Below are positions 37,097 through 46,083 of a stretch of DNA of 64,000 nucleotides, one piece after another. The notes beneath the pieces are model-generated. The model ran no database searches, was not told where the DNA came from, and saw only the letters and a program-made list of their open reading frames with translations. Each line of letters begins with the position of its first letter. Position 1 is the stretch's first letter. A program made the position numbers and the translations under genes. The stretch covers positions 1 to 64,000 of the forward strand of contig CAYRMN010000001.1 in the NCBI GenBank assembly GCA_964425575.1, given 5' to 3'. The DNA comes from CAYRMN01 sp964425575 (lineage in GTDB: Bacteria; Patescibacteriota; Patescibacteriia; 2-12-FULL-60-25).

Positions 37097-38668
37097 ATGG
37101 GAACTGTTTCCCGCAAATATCACGTTCAGATTTTGGATGCTTTGCGTACGCGATCTGCACCAGAGCTGATTGATGGTCAAAAAATAAGCGTGCATGAAGC
37201 GGTACGAAAAATGTCGTTTGTTTATGAGCGATTGCGTAATGTCGTGGATTATAAGGATGAACATCTAATTCGCAAGGCGGCGATCTCTCGTATTCTTAAA
37301 CGCCAGCTCCTGCTGGAATCAGACGCGCAGATCGTTGCGGATCATCTTGTCAGAGAATTGATTGCTGCACGATACCTACCGAACGGAGTGCTTCCGAATA
37401 CGTTGATTGCTGAGGTCGCAATACGGGTCAAAAAATATCAATTGATTATCGCTGAACAATCCGGATCTGAGCAGCATCTAGCCTGGTTGCGAGGGGTCGT
37501 GTCGGTCGAAATCGAAGAGTTGCTTATTGATGCGACGGAAGAGAAAGCGTTAGTCACGTTTTTATACGAGCGTATGGCCGATCGGGTGCATATCCGCAAT
37601 TCCGCTCTCGATGAAACAGAGCGTCGATTATTGGTGTATGTTGCGTGTTATCGATCTCTGGTGAAAGCAGACGATGAGATGCTGAGTTTTAAGTTGCTGC
37701 GTGCGTATTTACCGGAGTGGTTGCGTCCTCAAGACTGGATAAACACACCTCGCCCAATTGCCGAACGCTTGGTGGCAATCGAACAGCGTATTCATTCGCG
37801 TTTGCAGCATCCACTATCGCAGCGTTTCGTTCGAGCAGTGAAACCGTTTGCCGCCTCTTTAAGTCTACTTCGTGATGTTCTCAAAGAACACAAAAATGAT
37901 ACAGAGGCTATTCTTGAAAAGCCGGAGATGTTGCTGGATGAAATTGGGCAGCGCGCAGAAGAACGGTACCAACAGGCGAAGAAGAAGCTCCGACGAGGGA
38001 CAATGCGTGCAATCTTCTATCTTCTTTTCACAAAAATGCTAATTGCGCTGCTGCTCGAAGTTCCGCTTGAGCTAGCTTGGTATAAAGAGTTCCGTATTAT
38101 TCCGCTATTGGTGAACCTTTTGTTTCCGGCTGTTCTCATGTTTCTTGTCGGTCTTCTTATTTCCGTGCCTGGACAAGAGAACACGGAGCGTTTACAAAAA
38201 GGAGTGGAGGAACTTCTATCCGATGGACCTATTCCTATGAAAGATATGCGAGCACCTGAGGTTCAACGCGGTGCTCGCCGTATCGTGTTTCCGCTCATTT
38301 ATGCAGGAACGTTTTTGCTCACCTTCGGATTGGTCCTCTCGACGCTGCAAACGTTGGGATTTACCTGGATTTCATCATTGATCTTTTTATTTTTTCTATG
38401 CGTGGTCAGTTTTTTTGCCTTCCGTCTCCGATCCACCGCCCGGGAACTGGTTGTGATTGAGTCAAAACAGGGAATCTCCTCTTCCATCGTTGATTTTTTT
38501 TCCTTGCCAATCTTACGAGCTGGACGTTGGCTCTCACGAAGCATTAGCCGTATTAACATTTTTCTGTTTGTATTCGACCTATTATTCGAGGCCCCTTTTA
38601 AAGTTTTTTTAGGAATTCTGGAAGATTGGTTTGCCTTCTTGAAGGAAAAGAAAGAAGAGCTACAATAA
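37097..38668 (+). CDS. Hypothetical multi-domain membrane protein
   Basis: The 523-residue protein has about 300 residues of soluble, charged alpha-helical sequence, then four or so hydrophobic helices between about residues 310 and 450, and a C-terminal amphipathic end (FLGILEDWFAFLKEKKEELQ). No catalytic motif is obvious and I recognise no family. It is divergent from the small membrane protein operon (51-bp gap) and is followed by tgt after 10 bp, so it may share a transcript with tgt. Confidence 0.6.
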   Translation: MGTVSRKYHVQILDALRTRSAPELIDGQKISVHEAVRKMSFVYERLRNVVDYKDEHLIRKAAISRILKRQLLLESDAQIVADHLVRELIAARYLPNGVLPNTLIAEVAIRVKKYQLIIAEQSGSEQHLAWLRGVVSVEIEELLIDATEEKALVTFLYERMADRVHIRNSALDETERRLLVYVACYRSLVKADDEMLSFKLLRAYLPEWLRPQDWINTPRPIAERLVAIEQRIHSRLQHPLSQRFVRAVKPFAASLSLLRDVLKEHKNDTEAILEKPEMLLDEIGQRAEERYQQAKKKLRRGTMRAIFYLLFTKMLIALLLEVPLELAWYKEFRIIPLLVNLLFPAVLMFLVGLLISVPGQENTERLQKGVEELLSDGPIPMKDMRAPEVQRGARRIVFPLIYAGTFLLTFGLVLSTLQTLGFTWISSLIFLFFLCVVSFFAFRLRSTARELVVIESKQGISSSIVDFFSLPILRAGRWLSRSISRINIFLFVFDLLFEAPFKVFLGILEDWFAFLKEKKEELQ

Positions 38669-38678
38669 TATTTTTTCT

Positions 38679-39829
38679 ATGAATTTTTCTGTCTCAAATA
38701 GATCCTCCACATCACAAGCGAGAAGGGGAGTGCTGCGCACACCGCACGGAGAACTGCAGACACCGTTCTTCATGCCGATTGCGACCAAGGGCGCAGTAAA
38801 AACGCTGTCATCATTTGATTGTGAACGTCTTGGGACGCCTATTCTTTTATCGAATACCTATCATCTCTATCTTCGACCTGGACTTGAGATTTTGCAATCC
38901 TTCAAAGGACTTCACGGTTTTATGGATTGGAAAGGGGCGCTATTAACAGATTCCGGAGGATATCAGGTTTTTTCTTTAGCCAAGATGCGAAAATTGACGG
39001 AAGAAGGCGCTGAATTTGCCTCTCATATTGATGGATCACGTCACCTGCTTACCCCGGAGCTATCCATGAATATTCAACAGGTGATTGGAAGCGATATCGT
39101 GATGGTTCTTGATGAATGTACACCAGCTGGAGCGGATGTATCCTATCTGAGCGATTCGTTAGCACGCACCACAAGATGGGCAGCTCGTTCAAAGATAGCT
39201 TTTGAACATGGAAGGTGTTCATCGAATAATCCAGGCGCGCAATTATTTGGAATCGTTCAAGGCGGAGTCAATGCTGAGCTTCGTCGAGCGCACGCTCTTG
39301 AATTAATGCAGATTGGTTTTGATGGCTATGCAATTGGTGGGTTGTCGGTTGGCGAGCCCTTTGTGCAAGCCTGTGAAACAGTTTCGGTTTTACATGAGGT
39401 GCTACCTCAGACTGCGCCCCGTTATTTTATGGGCGGGGCTCAACCCCATGAAATCGTTGNNNNNNNNNNNNNNNNNNNNNNNCCTACGTTCAGCGAGGTA
39501 TTGATATGCTCGATTGTGTTCTACCAACCCGGAACGCGCGCCATGGATCATTGTATAGATTTCTTCACGACGATCTGACTCGTCCTGATTTTTATGAAAC
39601 CGTTCACATTACGAATGAGCGCTGGAAAAACGATGTTTCACCTCTGGCTGAAGTGAGCACGGGGGATCCCGTTGCTGAAGAATTGTCACGATACTCATTT
39701 TCCTATCTTCGTCATTTATTTGCGGTTCAGGAGCCATTAGCCCATCGACTTGCCACCCTCATGAATGTCCGTTTTTATCTTGAGCTGATGAAGCGCATTC
39801 GTGTTGCTATAGATGAAGGACGCCTATGA
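38679..39829 (+). CDS. tgt: Queuine/preQ1 tRNA-guanine transglycosylase lacking zinc ligands, interrupted by sequence gap
   Basis: The TIM-barrel enzyme exchanges guanine 34 of GUN-anticodon tRNAs. Conserved parts seen: LTDSGGYQVFSLAK (general acid/base Asp), VLDECTP, FGIVQGG, YAIGGLSVGE, and after the gap RGIDMLDCVLPTRNARHG with the nucleophile Asp. A run of 23 Ns (39460-39482) breaks the frame. Comparison with relatives suggests only a few bases are really missing. The C-terminal region that normally carries the CxCxxC...H zinc site has no cysteine at all (STGDPVAEELSRYS), and the later His is Met. The stop overlaps the next start (ATGA). Confidence 0.88.
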
Positions 39830-42783
39830 ACACTCTGTCCGATTGTCTTGAGGGTTTGAATGACGCACAGCGAGCTGCTGTGGTGCATGAACAGGGCCCG
39901 CTTCTTATTGTTGCAGGAGCTGGAACAGGAAAAACAACTGTTTTGGCTCGACGCTATGTATGGCTCCTCACGCACCAAGGGAGAACTTCTGAAAATATTC
40001 TGACACTAACCTTTACTGATAAGGCATCTCAGGAAATGGAGGATCGCGTTTTGCAACTCCTTCCAAACGGAACGTATGATTTTTGGATCTCAACCTTTCA
40101 TGGATTCTGTCAGCGCATTCTTGAAGAATATGCGTTGGAAATTGGATTGCCTAATCGATTTCGCGTAATCAATGAAACAGATGCTTGGTTATTGCTCAAA
40201 CGCCGTATTGATGAGCTGCCGCTTGATCATTACCGGCCTCTTGGAAATCCGATGAAGTTTCTTGCAGGCCTTTTAACCCATTTTTCACGAGCAAAAGATG
40301 AAGGTGTTTCCGTCGAGCGGTATCTAGAATTCACTCGTCACGCACAACTGGACGGGGATACTGAATTCGTGGAAGGTGAGCGAAAACGATTGCAGGAACT
40401 CGCGGATTGCTATGCGGCCTACCGACGAATTCTTCGTGAAGAAGGCTGTCTGGATTTTGGCGATCTGATTGTTGAAACGCTACGTCTCCTTCGAGAACGA
40501 CCCGCTATTCTACGGACGCTTCGTACGCGCTTCTCATCAATCATGATTGATGAATTCCAAGATACCAACTGGGCTCAATACGAGCTAGTAAAGTTGCTCG
40601 CGGGAGAAGAAAAGAATCTAACCGTTGTCGGTGATGATGACCAAGCGATTTATAAATTTCGAGGCGCGTCACTCGCGAATATTCTTCAATTTCGGGATGA
40701 TTTTCCGGACGCAAAAACTATCGCCCTGACGGATAACTATCGTTCACGGCAGGAAATCCTGGACGCAGCCTATCGGTGTATTACGAAGAACAACCCGCAT
40801 CGTCTTGAAATTCAACTGCAGAATACTGGCCTCAATAAACATCTTGCTGCAATGCAGGGGATAGGAGGGGTTGTGAACGCTCATTGGTACCATGATATCG
40901 AGGAGGAGTGTGAAGCGATCGCTCAGCAGATTCAAGAGCACAAGAAGGCAGATCCTCATTTGTCCTGGAATGATTTTGCGATCTTAGTACGCTCAAATGA
41001 TGGCGCTATTCCATTTATACATACTTTGGAGCGCTACGGCATACCATATCGGTTTTTTGCATTACGCGGCTTATATAGCAAGCCCATCGTTGTTGATCTT
41101 ATTTCGTTGCTACGCATGTGCGATGCGTCTCATGACTCCATTCCGCTCTGGCGTGTGCTTTCGCTTGAAACCTATCATGTTCCGGCGCGTGATACTGCCG
41201 AGATTCTACAATTTGCAACGCGTCGAGGAATTCCGGTTTGGACCGCACTGAAACAGGCGAGCATGATCCCGGGGTTTGGGGAGGAGGCATTACAGCGCAC
41301 ACAAAAAATCGTGGCTGATATTGAAAGTCTTTCGGAAATGGCTAAGCGGGATGCGCCACTAAAAGTCCTTCAGGTTGCACTCGAAAAAACTGGCCTGCTG
41401 TCCAGTATTCTCCGTCTAAACGAAGAGGAAAAAATTGAACAGATCCATTTTCTCAATGCATTTGCTAACCGCGTAAAACGCTATGAATCTTCAAGTCACG
41501 GCCCGACGCTGCACGGCTTTTTAGAAGAACTGCAACTCGAAATTGACAGCGGGGAAGAAGGCGCGCTCGAAGTTGATCCTGAGGCTGGTCCAGAACTCGT
41601 AAAAATCATGACCATCCATGCATCAAAAGGATTGGAATTCCGTCATGTATTTGTTGTCTCACTGGTTGATCAGCGCTTCCCGACTCGAGCGAGGACTGAT
41701 GCACTCCCTTTGCCTGACGGACTTGTACAGGAGCGTTTGCCTGAAGGTGACGCTCATCTTGAAGAGGAGCGTCGATTGTTCTATGTCGCCATGACACGCG
41801 CCAAGGACACGTTAACACTCACTGGTGCCGAGCAATATGGAGGTGCCAGAAAAAAGAAGCCGTCTCTTTTTTTTGAAGAGGTTGGAGTACCTCTTCAACA
41901 CAGTGAAAAATCAAAAATGCGCACGCTCTCTCTGACTATCCCTGAAGTGCTTCAAGAGCATGAGCAGGCGGAGCGAGAGGCCTTTCCGTTAAAAAGACGT
42001 TTTTCCTTCACACAATTAGCTGCATTTCGAAATTGTCCATTGCAATACAAATTTGCCCATATCTACCGGATTCCCATTCTTGGATCCTTTCATAAAAGTT
42101 TTGGTCAATCCATTCACCTTACTCTGCATGATATTTTGAAACTACATGGAGATCGAGGAAATATTCAACAGGGGAGCCTGTTTGAGGTGCAGCAGAGCAG
42201 TCAGATGCAGACGACCGGTCTTCGGGTTTCTCTCGAGGAAGCACTTCGTATTTACGAAGAACGCTGGATCGACGAGTGGTATCAGAATCGAATCCAGCAT
42301 GATACGTACAAGCAAGAGGGAAGACAGGGAGTTACGCGAATGTGGGAGATGTGGAACGCCACACCTCCTGTCATACGAGCACTAGAACAATCATTTGATT
42401 GGCGTATCGGGGAACATTCATTAAAAGGAGCCGTAGATCGTATCGATGAGTTACCAACTGGAGGTGTAGCCATTTTTGACTATAAAACGGGTGAGCCAAA
42501 AAGTGCAGATGAGCTTGAATCATCACAAAAAGAGCAGTTACGGATTTACCAATTGGCTATGGAGGAACGTGGGTTTTCAGTAAAGAAATTAGCGTATATC
42601 TATGTTCGAGATGGCTCTGAAGCTCAGGTGGATATTCTGCAAGGAGAAAAACGGCAAGCGTTTGTTGATGATATTGAAGCACGCATGAATGAGATTTTAG
42701 TATCACGGTATCTACCACAACCATCGCCATTCACCTGTCGAAACTGTGATTTCCGTCACATCTGCGAGTTTCGTAAACTCTAA
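39826..42783 (+). CDS. UvrD/Rep-type helicase fused to RecB-like nuclease
   Basis: The 985-residue superfamily 1A helicase has Walker A GAGTGKT (31-37), DEFQDT near 242, GDDDQAIYKFRG, LTDNYRS, MTIHASKGLEF and YVAMTRAKD. A PD-(D/E)XK nuclease of the RecB/AddB type occupies about residues 720-985, with IFDYKTGEP as catalytic core. Four cysteines (RNCPLQY near 734 and CRNCDFRHIC near 970) have the spacing of an AddB/Cas4-like iron-sulfur cluster. A single-chain helicase-nuclease of this form probably processes DNA ends in repair. It is translationally coupled to tgt. Confidence 0.87.
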   Translation: MNTLSDCLEGLNDAQRAAVVHEQGPLLIVAGAGTGKTTVLARRYVWLLTHQGRTSENILTLTFTDKASQEMEDRVLQLLPNGTYDFWISTFHGFCQRILEEYALEIGLPNRFRVINETDAWLLLKRRIDELPLDHYRPLGNPMKFLAGLLTHFSRAKDEGVSVERYLEFTRHAQLDGDTEFVEGERKRLQELADCYAAYRRILREEGCLDFGDLIVETLRLLRERPAILRTLRTRFSSIMIDEFQDTNWAQYELVKLLAGEEKNLTVVGDDDQAIYKFRGASLANILQFRDDFPDAKTIALTDNYRSRQEILDAAYRCITKNNPHRLEIQLQNTGLNKHLAAMQGIGGVVNAHWYHDIEEECEAIAQQIQEHKKADPHLSWNDFAILVRSNDGAIPFIHTLERYGIPYRFFALRGLYSKPIVVDLISLLRMCDASHDSIPLWRVLSLETYHVPARDTAEILQFATRRGIPVWTALKQASMIPGFGEEALQRTQKIVADIESLSEMAKRDAPLKVLQVALEKTGLLSSILRLNEEEKIEQIHFLNAFANRVKRYESSSHGPTLHGFLEELQLEIDSGEEGALEVDPEAGPELVKIMTIHASKGLEFRHVFVVSLVDQRFPTRARTDALPLPDGLVQERLPEGDAHLEEERRLFYVAMTRAKDTLTLTGAEQYGGARKKKPSLFFEEVGVPLQHSEKSKMRTLSLTIPEVLQEHEQAEREAFPLKRRFSFTQLAAFRNCPLQYKFAHIYRIPILGSFHKSFGQSIHLTLHDILKLHGDRGNIQQGSLFEVQQSSQMQTTGLRVSLEEALRIYEERWIDEWYQNRIQHDTYKQEGRQGVTRMWEMWNATPPVIRALEQSFDWRIGEHSLKGAVDRIDELPTGGVAIFDYKTGEPKSADELESSQKEQLRIYQLAMEERGFSVKKLAYIYVRDGSEAQVDILQGEKRQAFVDDIEARMNEILVSRYLPQPSPFTCRNCDFRHICEFRKL

Positions 42784-42793
42784 CTATTGCGTT

Positions 42794-43099
42794 ATGTCAT
42801 TTCAACCGATTCGTAAGCTCCTCGGAGGGGTGGTAGCAAATCACGGCCTATCCCAGCAAATCGTCGCAAGAAAAGTTCTGGAACTTGTACCATCTGTTCT
42901 ACCCCAACTCTGGGATCCGGATCGCGCTAAATACATCTCTGTTGTCTCATTTCGAGAGGGAGTGCTCAAACTTGAATCAATCTCAGCTGTAGCACTCCAG
43001 CAACTTCATCTCGATGAAACTCGTTTTATGAACGAACTGAATAGACAGTTGGGGGAACGTATTGTGCGAAGAATCGAAGTGAGGTCACGTGGTTTTTAG
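42794..43099 (+). CDS. DUF721 (DciA-like) protein
   Basis: This 101-residue protein matches the general shape of DUF721 proteins: an N-terminal helical start (PIRKLLGGVVANHGL), a central beta region (ISVVSFREGVLKLES) and the C-terminal LGERIVRRIEVR. Full-length DciA loads the replicative helicase; short DUF721 proteins have unproven roles. The ATG at 42794 follows the helicase-nuclease stop by ten bases. Confidence 0.65.
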   Translation: MSFQPIRKLLGGVVANHGLSQQIVARKVLELVPSVLPQLWDPDRAKYISVVSFREGVLKLESISAVALQQLHLDETRFMNELNRQLGERIVRRIEVRSRGF

Positions 43100-43132
43100 A
43101 GAAAAGAAAAATATGGTATTCTGTTCATATAT

Positions 43133-43522
43133 ATGACCTTTCGGATGTATATGCTGTTTATGGGATTTGCGACAACCCTTTCGTGGTTTTCGTGGATTGT
43201 TGTGGTGTGGGGAATCGATCCTGTTCAGGCTGGATCGTTTAGCTTCGCCCTTTTTTACGTCACTCTTTTTCTTTCTCTCATTGGTTCCTTTACGCTCGCT
43301 GGGGTTGTGTATCGAATCCTCGTATTGAGGCGCTCTGATATTCTCAGCAGAGAGGTGCGCATTTCATTTCGACATTCCATTTTGTTGTCGGTTGTCGCCG
43401 TTGTTTCACTTGCTTTATCAGCGCAACCCTTTTTTCGTTGGAGTATTTTTATCCCCGTTCTGCTCATCGTAAGTGGGGTAGAATACGTTTTTCTACTTGG
43501 AGATGCATCGCATCGTACGTAG
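43133..43522 (+). CDS. Four-helix membrane protein
   Basis: The 129-residue protein has four hydrophobic helices and very short loops. An extended -10 (TGGTATTCT) ends ten bases before the ATG, so it has its own promoter with almost no leader. No family recognised. It sits between the DUF721 gene and mreB. Confidence 0.55.
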   Translation: MTFRMYMLFMGFATTLSWFSWIVVVWGIDPVQAGSFSFALFYVTLFLSLIGSFTLAGVVYRILVLRRSDILSREVRISFRHSILLSVVAVVSLALSAQPFFRWSIFIPVLLIVSGVEYVFLLGDASHRT

Positions 43523-43615
43523 ATAAAAGATCTTTCATTGTCTATTTTTTGTAGACAACAATTTTCCTCCCAATTGTTTTTTTCACTCTTGCGTATTTGT
43601 CGTCTTCATGAGTAA

Positions 43616-43621
43616 TATGAT
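43616..43621 (+). promoter_or_regulatory. mreB -10 box, leaderless
   Basis: TATGAT ends six bases before the ATG at 43628, which puts the expected first transcribed base at the A of ATG. No Shine-Dalgarno is present. Confidence 0.55.
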
Positions 43622-43627
43622 CGAGAT

Positions 43628-44674
43628 ATGTTAGGCGCTTTCAAGGCTCGTTTTTCAAAAAATCTGGGTGTTGATTTAGGAACTGCAAATACCCTCGTTT
43701 TTTCAAGAGGAAAGGGGATTGTGGTAAATGAACCTTCATTTGTTGCCATAAATTCTAGGAACGGCCAGATCCTCGCCGTTGGTCATGAGGCAAAGGCGAT
43801 GCTTGGAAAGACACCACCTCATGTTGTTGTTACACGACCACTTCAACGCGGAATTATCGCAGATTTTGAAGTCACAGAAAAAATGCTGCGTTATTTTTTT
43901 GAAAAAATTCATCGTGAGCGCTCCGCTTTTATGCAACGACCGTTGGTGGTCATTGGCGTTCCCCTTGATGTCACAGAGGTTGAACGAAAGGCTGTGGGTG
44001 ACGCAGTTCTCTCTGCTGGAGCTCACGAGGTGTACTTAATAGAGGAGCCTGTCGCAGCGGCGCTTGGTATCAATCTTCCAATCTCTGAGCCAATTGGAAG
44101 CATGATTGTTGATATTGGTGGAGGTACAACCGAAATCGCCGTTATTTCATTAAATGGAGTGGTCATGGCGAAATCAATTTATATCGCAGGGGACGAAATG
44201 AATCGAAACATCATCCAATACGCGCGGGATGTGTTCAATCTTCTTCTTGGAGAGCGTGTTGCAGAAGATGTTAAAATTGCTGTTGGATCAGCCGTTCCTC
44301 TCACCGAATCGTTTGAAGTTGCGATGCGTGGCCGAGACCTTCTATCGGGCTTGCCGCGAGAAATCACGGTTAATGATGGTCAGATTCGCGAAGCACTCGC
44401 ACGATCGGTAAAAGTCATTGTCGATAATATTAAATCCCTGCTTGAGATAACACCTCCGGAGCTGGTAGCGGATATTTATCGGCGAGGCATTACACTCTCA
44501 GGTGGAGGTGCGCTATTACGAGGTATTGATCGAGCAATTTCGGAGGGCACTGGACTCGTTGTTCATATTGCAGAAGAGCCCCTAGAAGCCGTAGCGCGGG
44601 GGGCTGGTATTCTGCTTGATGATGAAAAGCTTTTAAAGAACGTGTCATTACCTACAACGGATCGCATGCGATAA
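43628..44674 (+). CDS. mreB: Actin-like cell-shape protein MreB
   Basis: The 348-residue actin-fold ATPase has the phosphate-1 motif VDLGTANTLV, the MIVDIGGGTTEIAVIS phosphate-2 segment, and the adenosine loop LSGGGALLRGID. It forms membrane-bound filaments that guide side-wall peptidoglycan synthesis. Length is normal. It leads a mreB-mreC-mreD-like-mrdA cluster, indicating elongated cells or at least a MreB-guided elongasome. Confidence 0.95.
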   Translation: MLGAFKARFSKNLGVDLGTANTLVFSRGKGIVVNEPSFVAINSRNGQILAVGHEAKAMLGKTPPHVVVTRPLQRGIIADFEVTEKMLRYFFEKIHRERSAFMQRPLVVIGVPLDVTEVERKAVGDAVLSAGAHEVYLIEEPVAAALGINLPISEPIGSMIVDIGGGTTEIAVISLNGVVMAKSIYIAGDEMNRNIIQYARDVFNLLLGERVAEDVKIAVGSAVPLTESFEVAMRGRDLLSGLPREITVNDGQIREALARSVKVIVDNIKSLLEITPPELVADIYRRGITLSGGGALLRGIDRAISEGTGLVVHIAEEPLEAVARGAGILLDDEKLLKNVSLPTTDRMR

Positions 44675-44720
44675 AGGTCTGCCCAATAAATCGGTTTCGT
44701 ATATTTTTCGATGAACCCGT

Positions 44721-45551
44721 ATGCAATACCGTACCCGAATTAGCATCACACTCGTTGTCGTGACCGTGGGTATGATGATCCTACGTGTTGCGGGTTTTTT
44801 TGGAACAATTGAGAATCTTGGACGGGATATCACATTACCCATCGCAAGAATGTTTTCAACTATGGGTTCGGGTGTGCGAGACATTTTTTTTGCGACACCT
44901 GATGCGCGGATGCTTAAAGAACGGAACAAGGATCTTGAAGCCAGAGTCTCATCATTGGCAGTTGACTATGTCCGCTTACGATCACTTGAGGAAGAGAATC
45001 GTTCTCTGCATACGCTCATAAAATTTACTGGTGATTCTGGGTACGATAATCTTGCGGCTCGAGTCATCGCACGCACGACGGATGGAGTTCAAAATAGCGT
45101 CATGATAGATCGTGGATCCCAGGACGGCATTGAAGTTGGTATGGCACTCACCGTGGGTGAAGGTATTTTTGTGGGAAAAATCACAGGTTTGCAAGAACGA
45201 ACATCCATTGCGACCCTGGTGACAAATGAGCAAAGCCATGTCGCTGCATCTCGTGCGGGTCAGCATGCCCTCTTGGGTATTGTCGAGGGAACAGGAAACG
45301 GAACGACTCGTCTTACTCTCGTATCACAAACAGAAGCACTACATATTAATGATATCATTGTGACGTCCGGTACAGAAGATAAAATTCCACCAAATCTTCC
45401 CATCGGTTTTGTGAATGAGGTCAACGGAAAAGCGACAGATCCATTCAAAAGTGCGGTTTTGGAGCCACTTATGAGAGCGGATCGTTTGAACATCGTCAAT
45501 ATTTTACGTTCCGCCGCCTTACGACCCAGCAATACACCCCATGCGAAATAA
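44721..45551 (+). CDS. mreC: Rod-shape protein MreC
   Basis: The 276-residue protein has an N-terminal membrane helix, a coiled coil (about 55-95, KERNKDLEARVSSLAVDY), and two beta domains with the MreC phrases DRGSQDGIEVGMALT and GLQERTSIATLVT. It links MreB to the periplasmic synthesis enzymes. The next gene overlaps its end by 11 bases. Confidence 0.9.
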   Translation: MQYRTRISITLVVVTVGMMILRVAGFFGTIENLGRDITLPIARMFSTMGSGVRDIFFATPDARMLKERNKDLEARVSSLAVDYVRLRSLEEENRSLHTLIKFTGDSGYDNLAARVIARTTDGVQNSVMIDRGSQDGIEVGMALTVGEGIFVGKITGLQERTSIATLVTNEQSHVAASRAGQHALLGIVEGTGNGTTRLTLVSQTEALHINDIIVTSGTEDKIPPNLPIGFVNEVNGKATDPFKSAVLEPLMRADRLNIVNILRSAALRPSNTPHAK

Positions 45552-46083
45552 AGGATGGATCATTGTGGTATGCAGTGCGATTTTTATCGCTTTATTTGAA
45601 GGAACCTTTTTATGTTTTCTCCCTTCTCCATGGAATGAATGGCATCCGCTCCTTGAGGGGGTTGTGTTACTCACAATTCTGGATAAACCGCGTCATGTTC
45701 TTTTGTTTGCAGGACTCGCAGGGTTTTTTCTATCAATGTACCATTTTGGTACTCCCGTTTTTTTCTCAATTCAATACCTATGGATTGCTGCGATCCTATT
45801 GATGCTCCAGGAAATCATCGTGACCAACAGATCGCTATACGCGGCGCTCAGCCTCATGTGCACCGCTAGGGTTCTTGATGCGCTTTGTACGCGCATCCCA
45901 TATGTATTTAATGGTTTTTTCTCACAACAGCTTTCCGTTGTCCATTTTTCCTGGGTTTCATTATTCAAAACGTTCCTGTGGGATATTGGTACAGTTAGTG
46001 CGGTGTTCATTATCGTGGCGTTGTTCACCCGCCATTTCATGATGACCGTTTCACACACACACGACTTTTATGACAACGCCTGA
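45541..46083 (+). CDS. mreD: MreD-like membrane protein
   Basis: The 180-residue protein has five hydrophobic helices. Sequence identity to MreD is not obvious by eye, but the position between mreC and mrdA, the size and the topology fit MreD, which completes the elongasome in the membrane. It overlaps mreC by 11 bases and mrdA by 14 bases, so it is translationally coupled to both. Confidence 0.6.
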   Translation: MRNKGWIIVVCSAIFIALFEGTFLCFLPSPWNEWHPLLEGVVLLTILDKPRHVLLFAGLAGFFLSMYHFGTPVFFSIQYLWIAAILLMLQEIIVTNRSLYAALSLMCTARVLDALCTRIPYVFNGFFSQQLSVVHFSWVSLFKTFLWDIGTVSAVFIIVALFTRHFMMTVSHTHDFYDNA

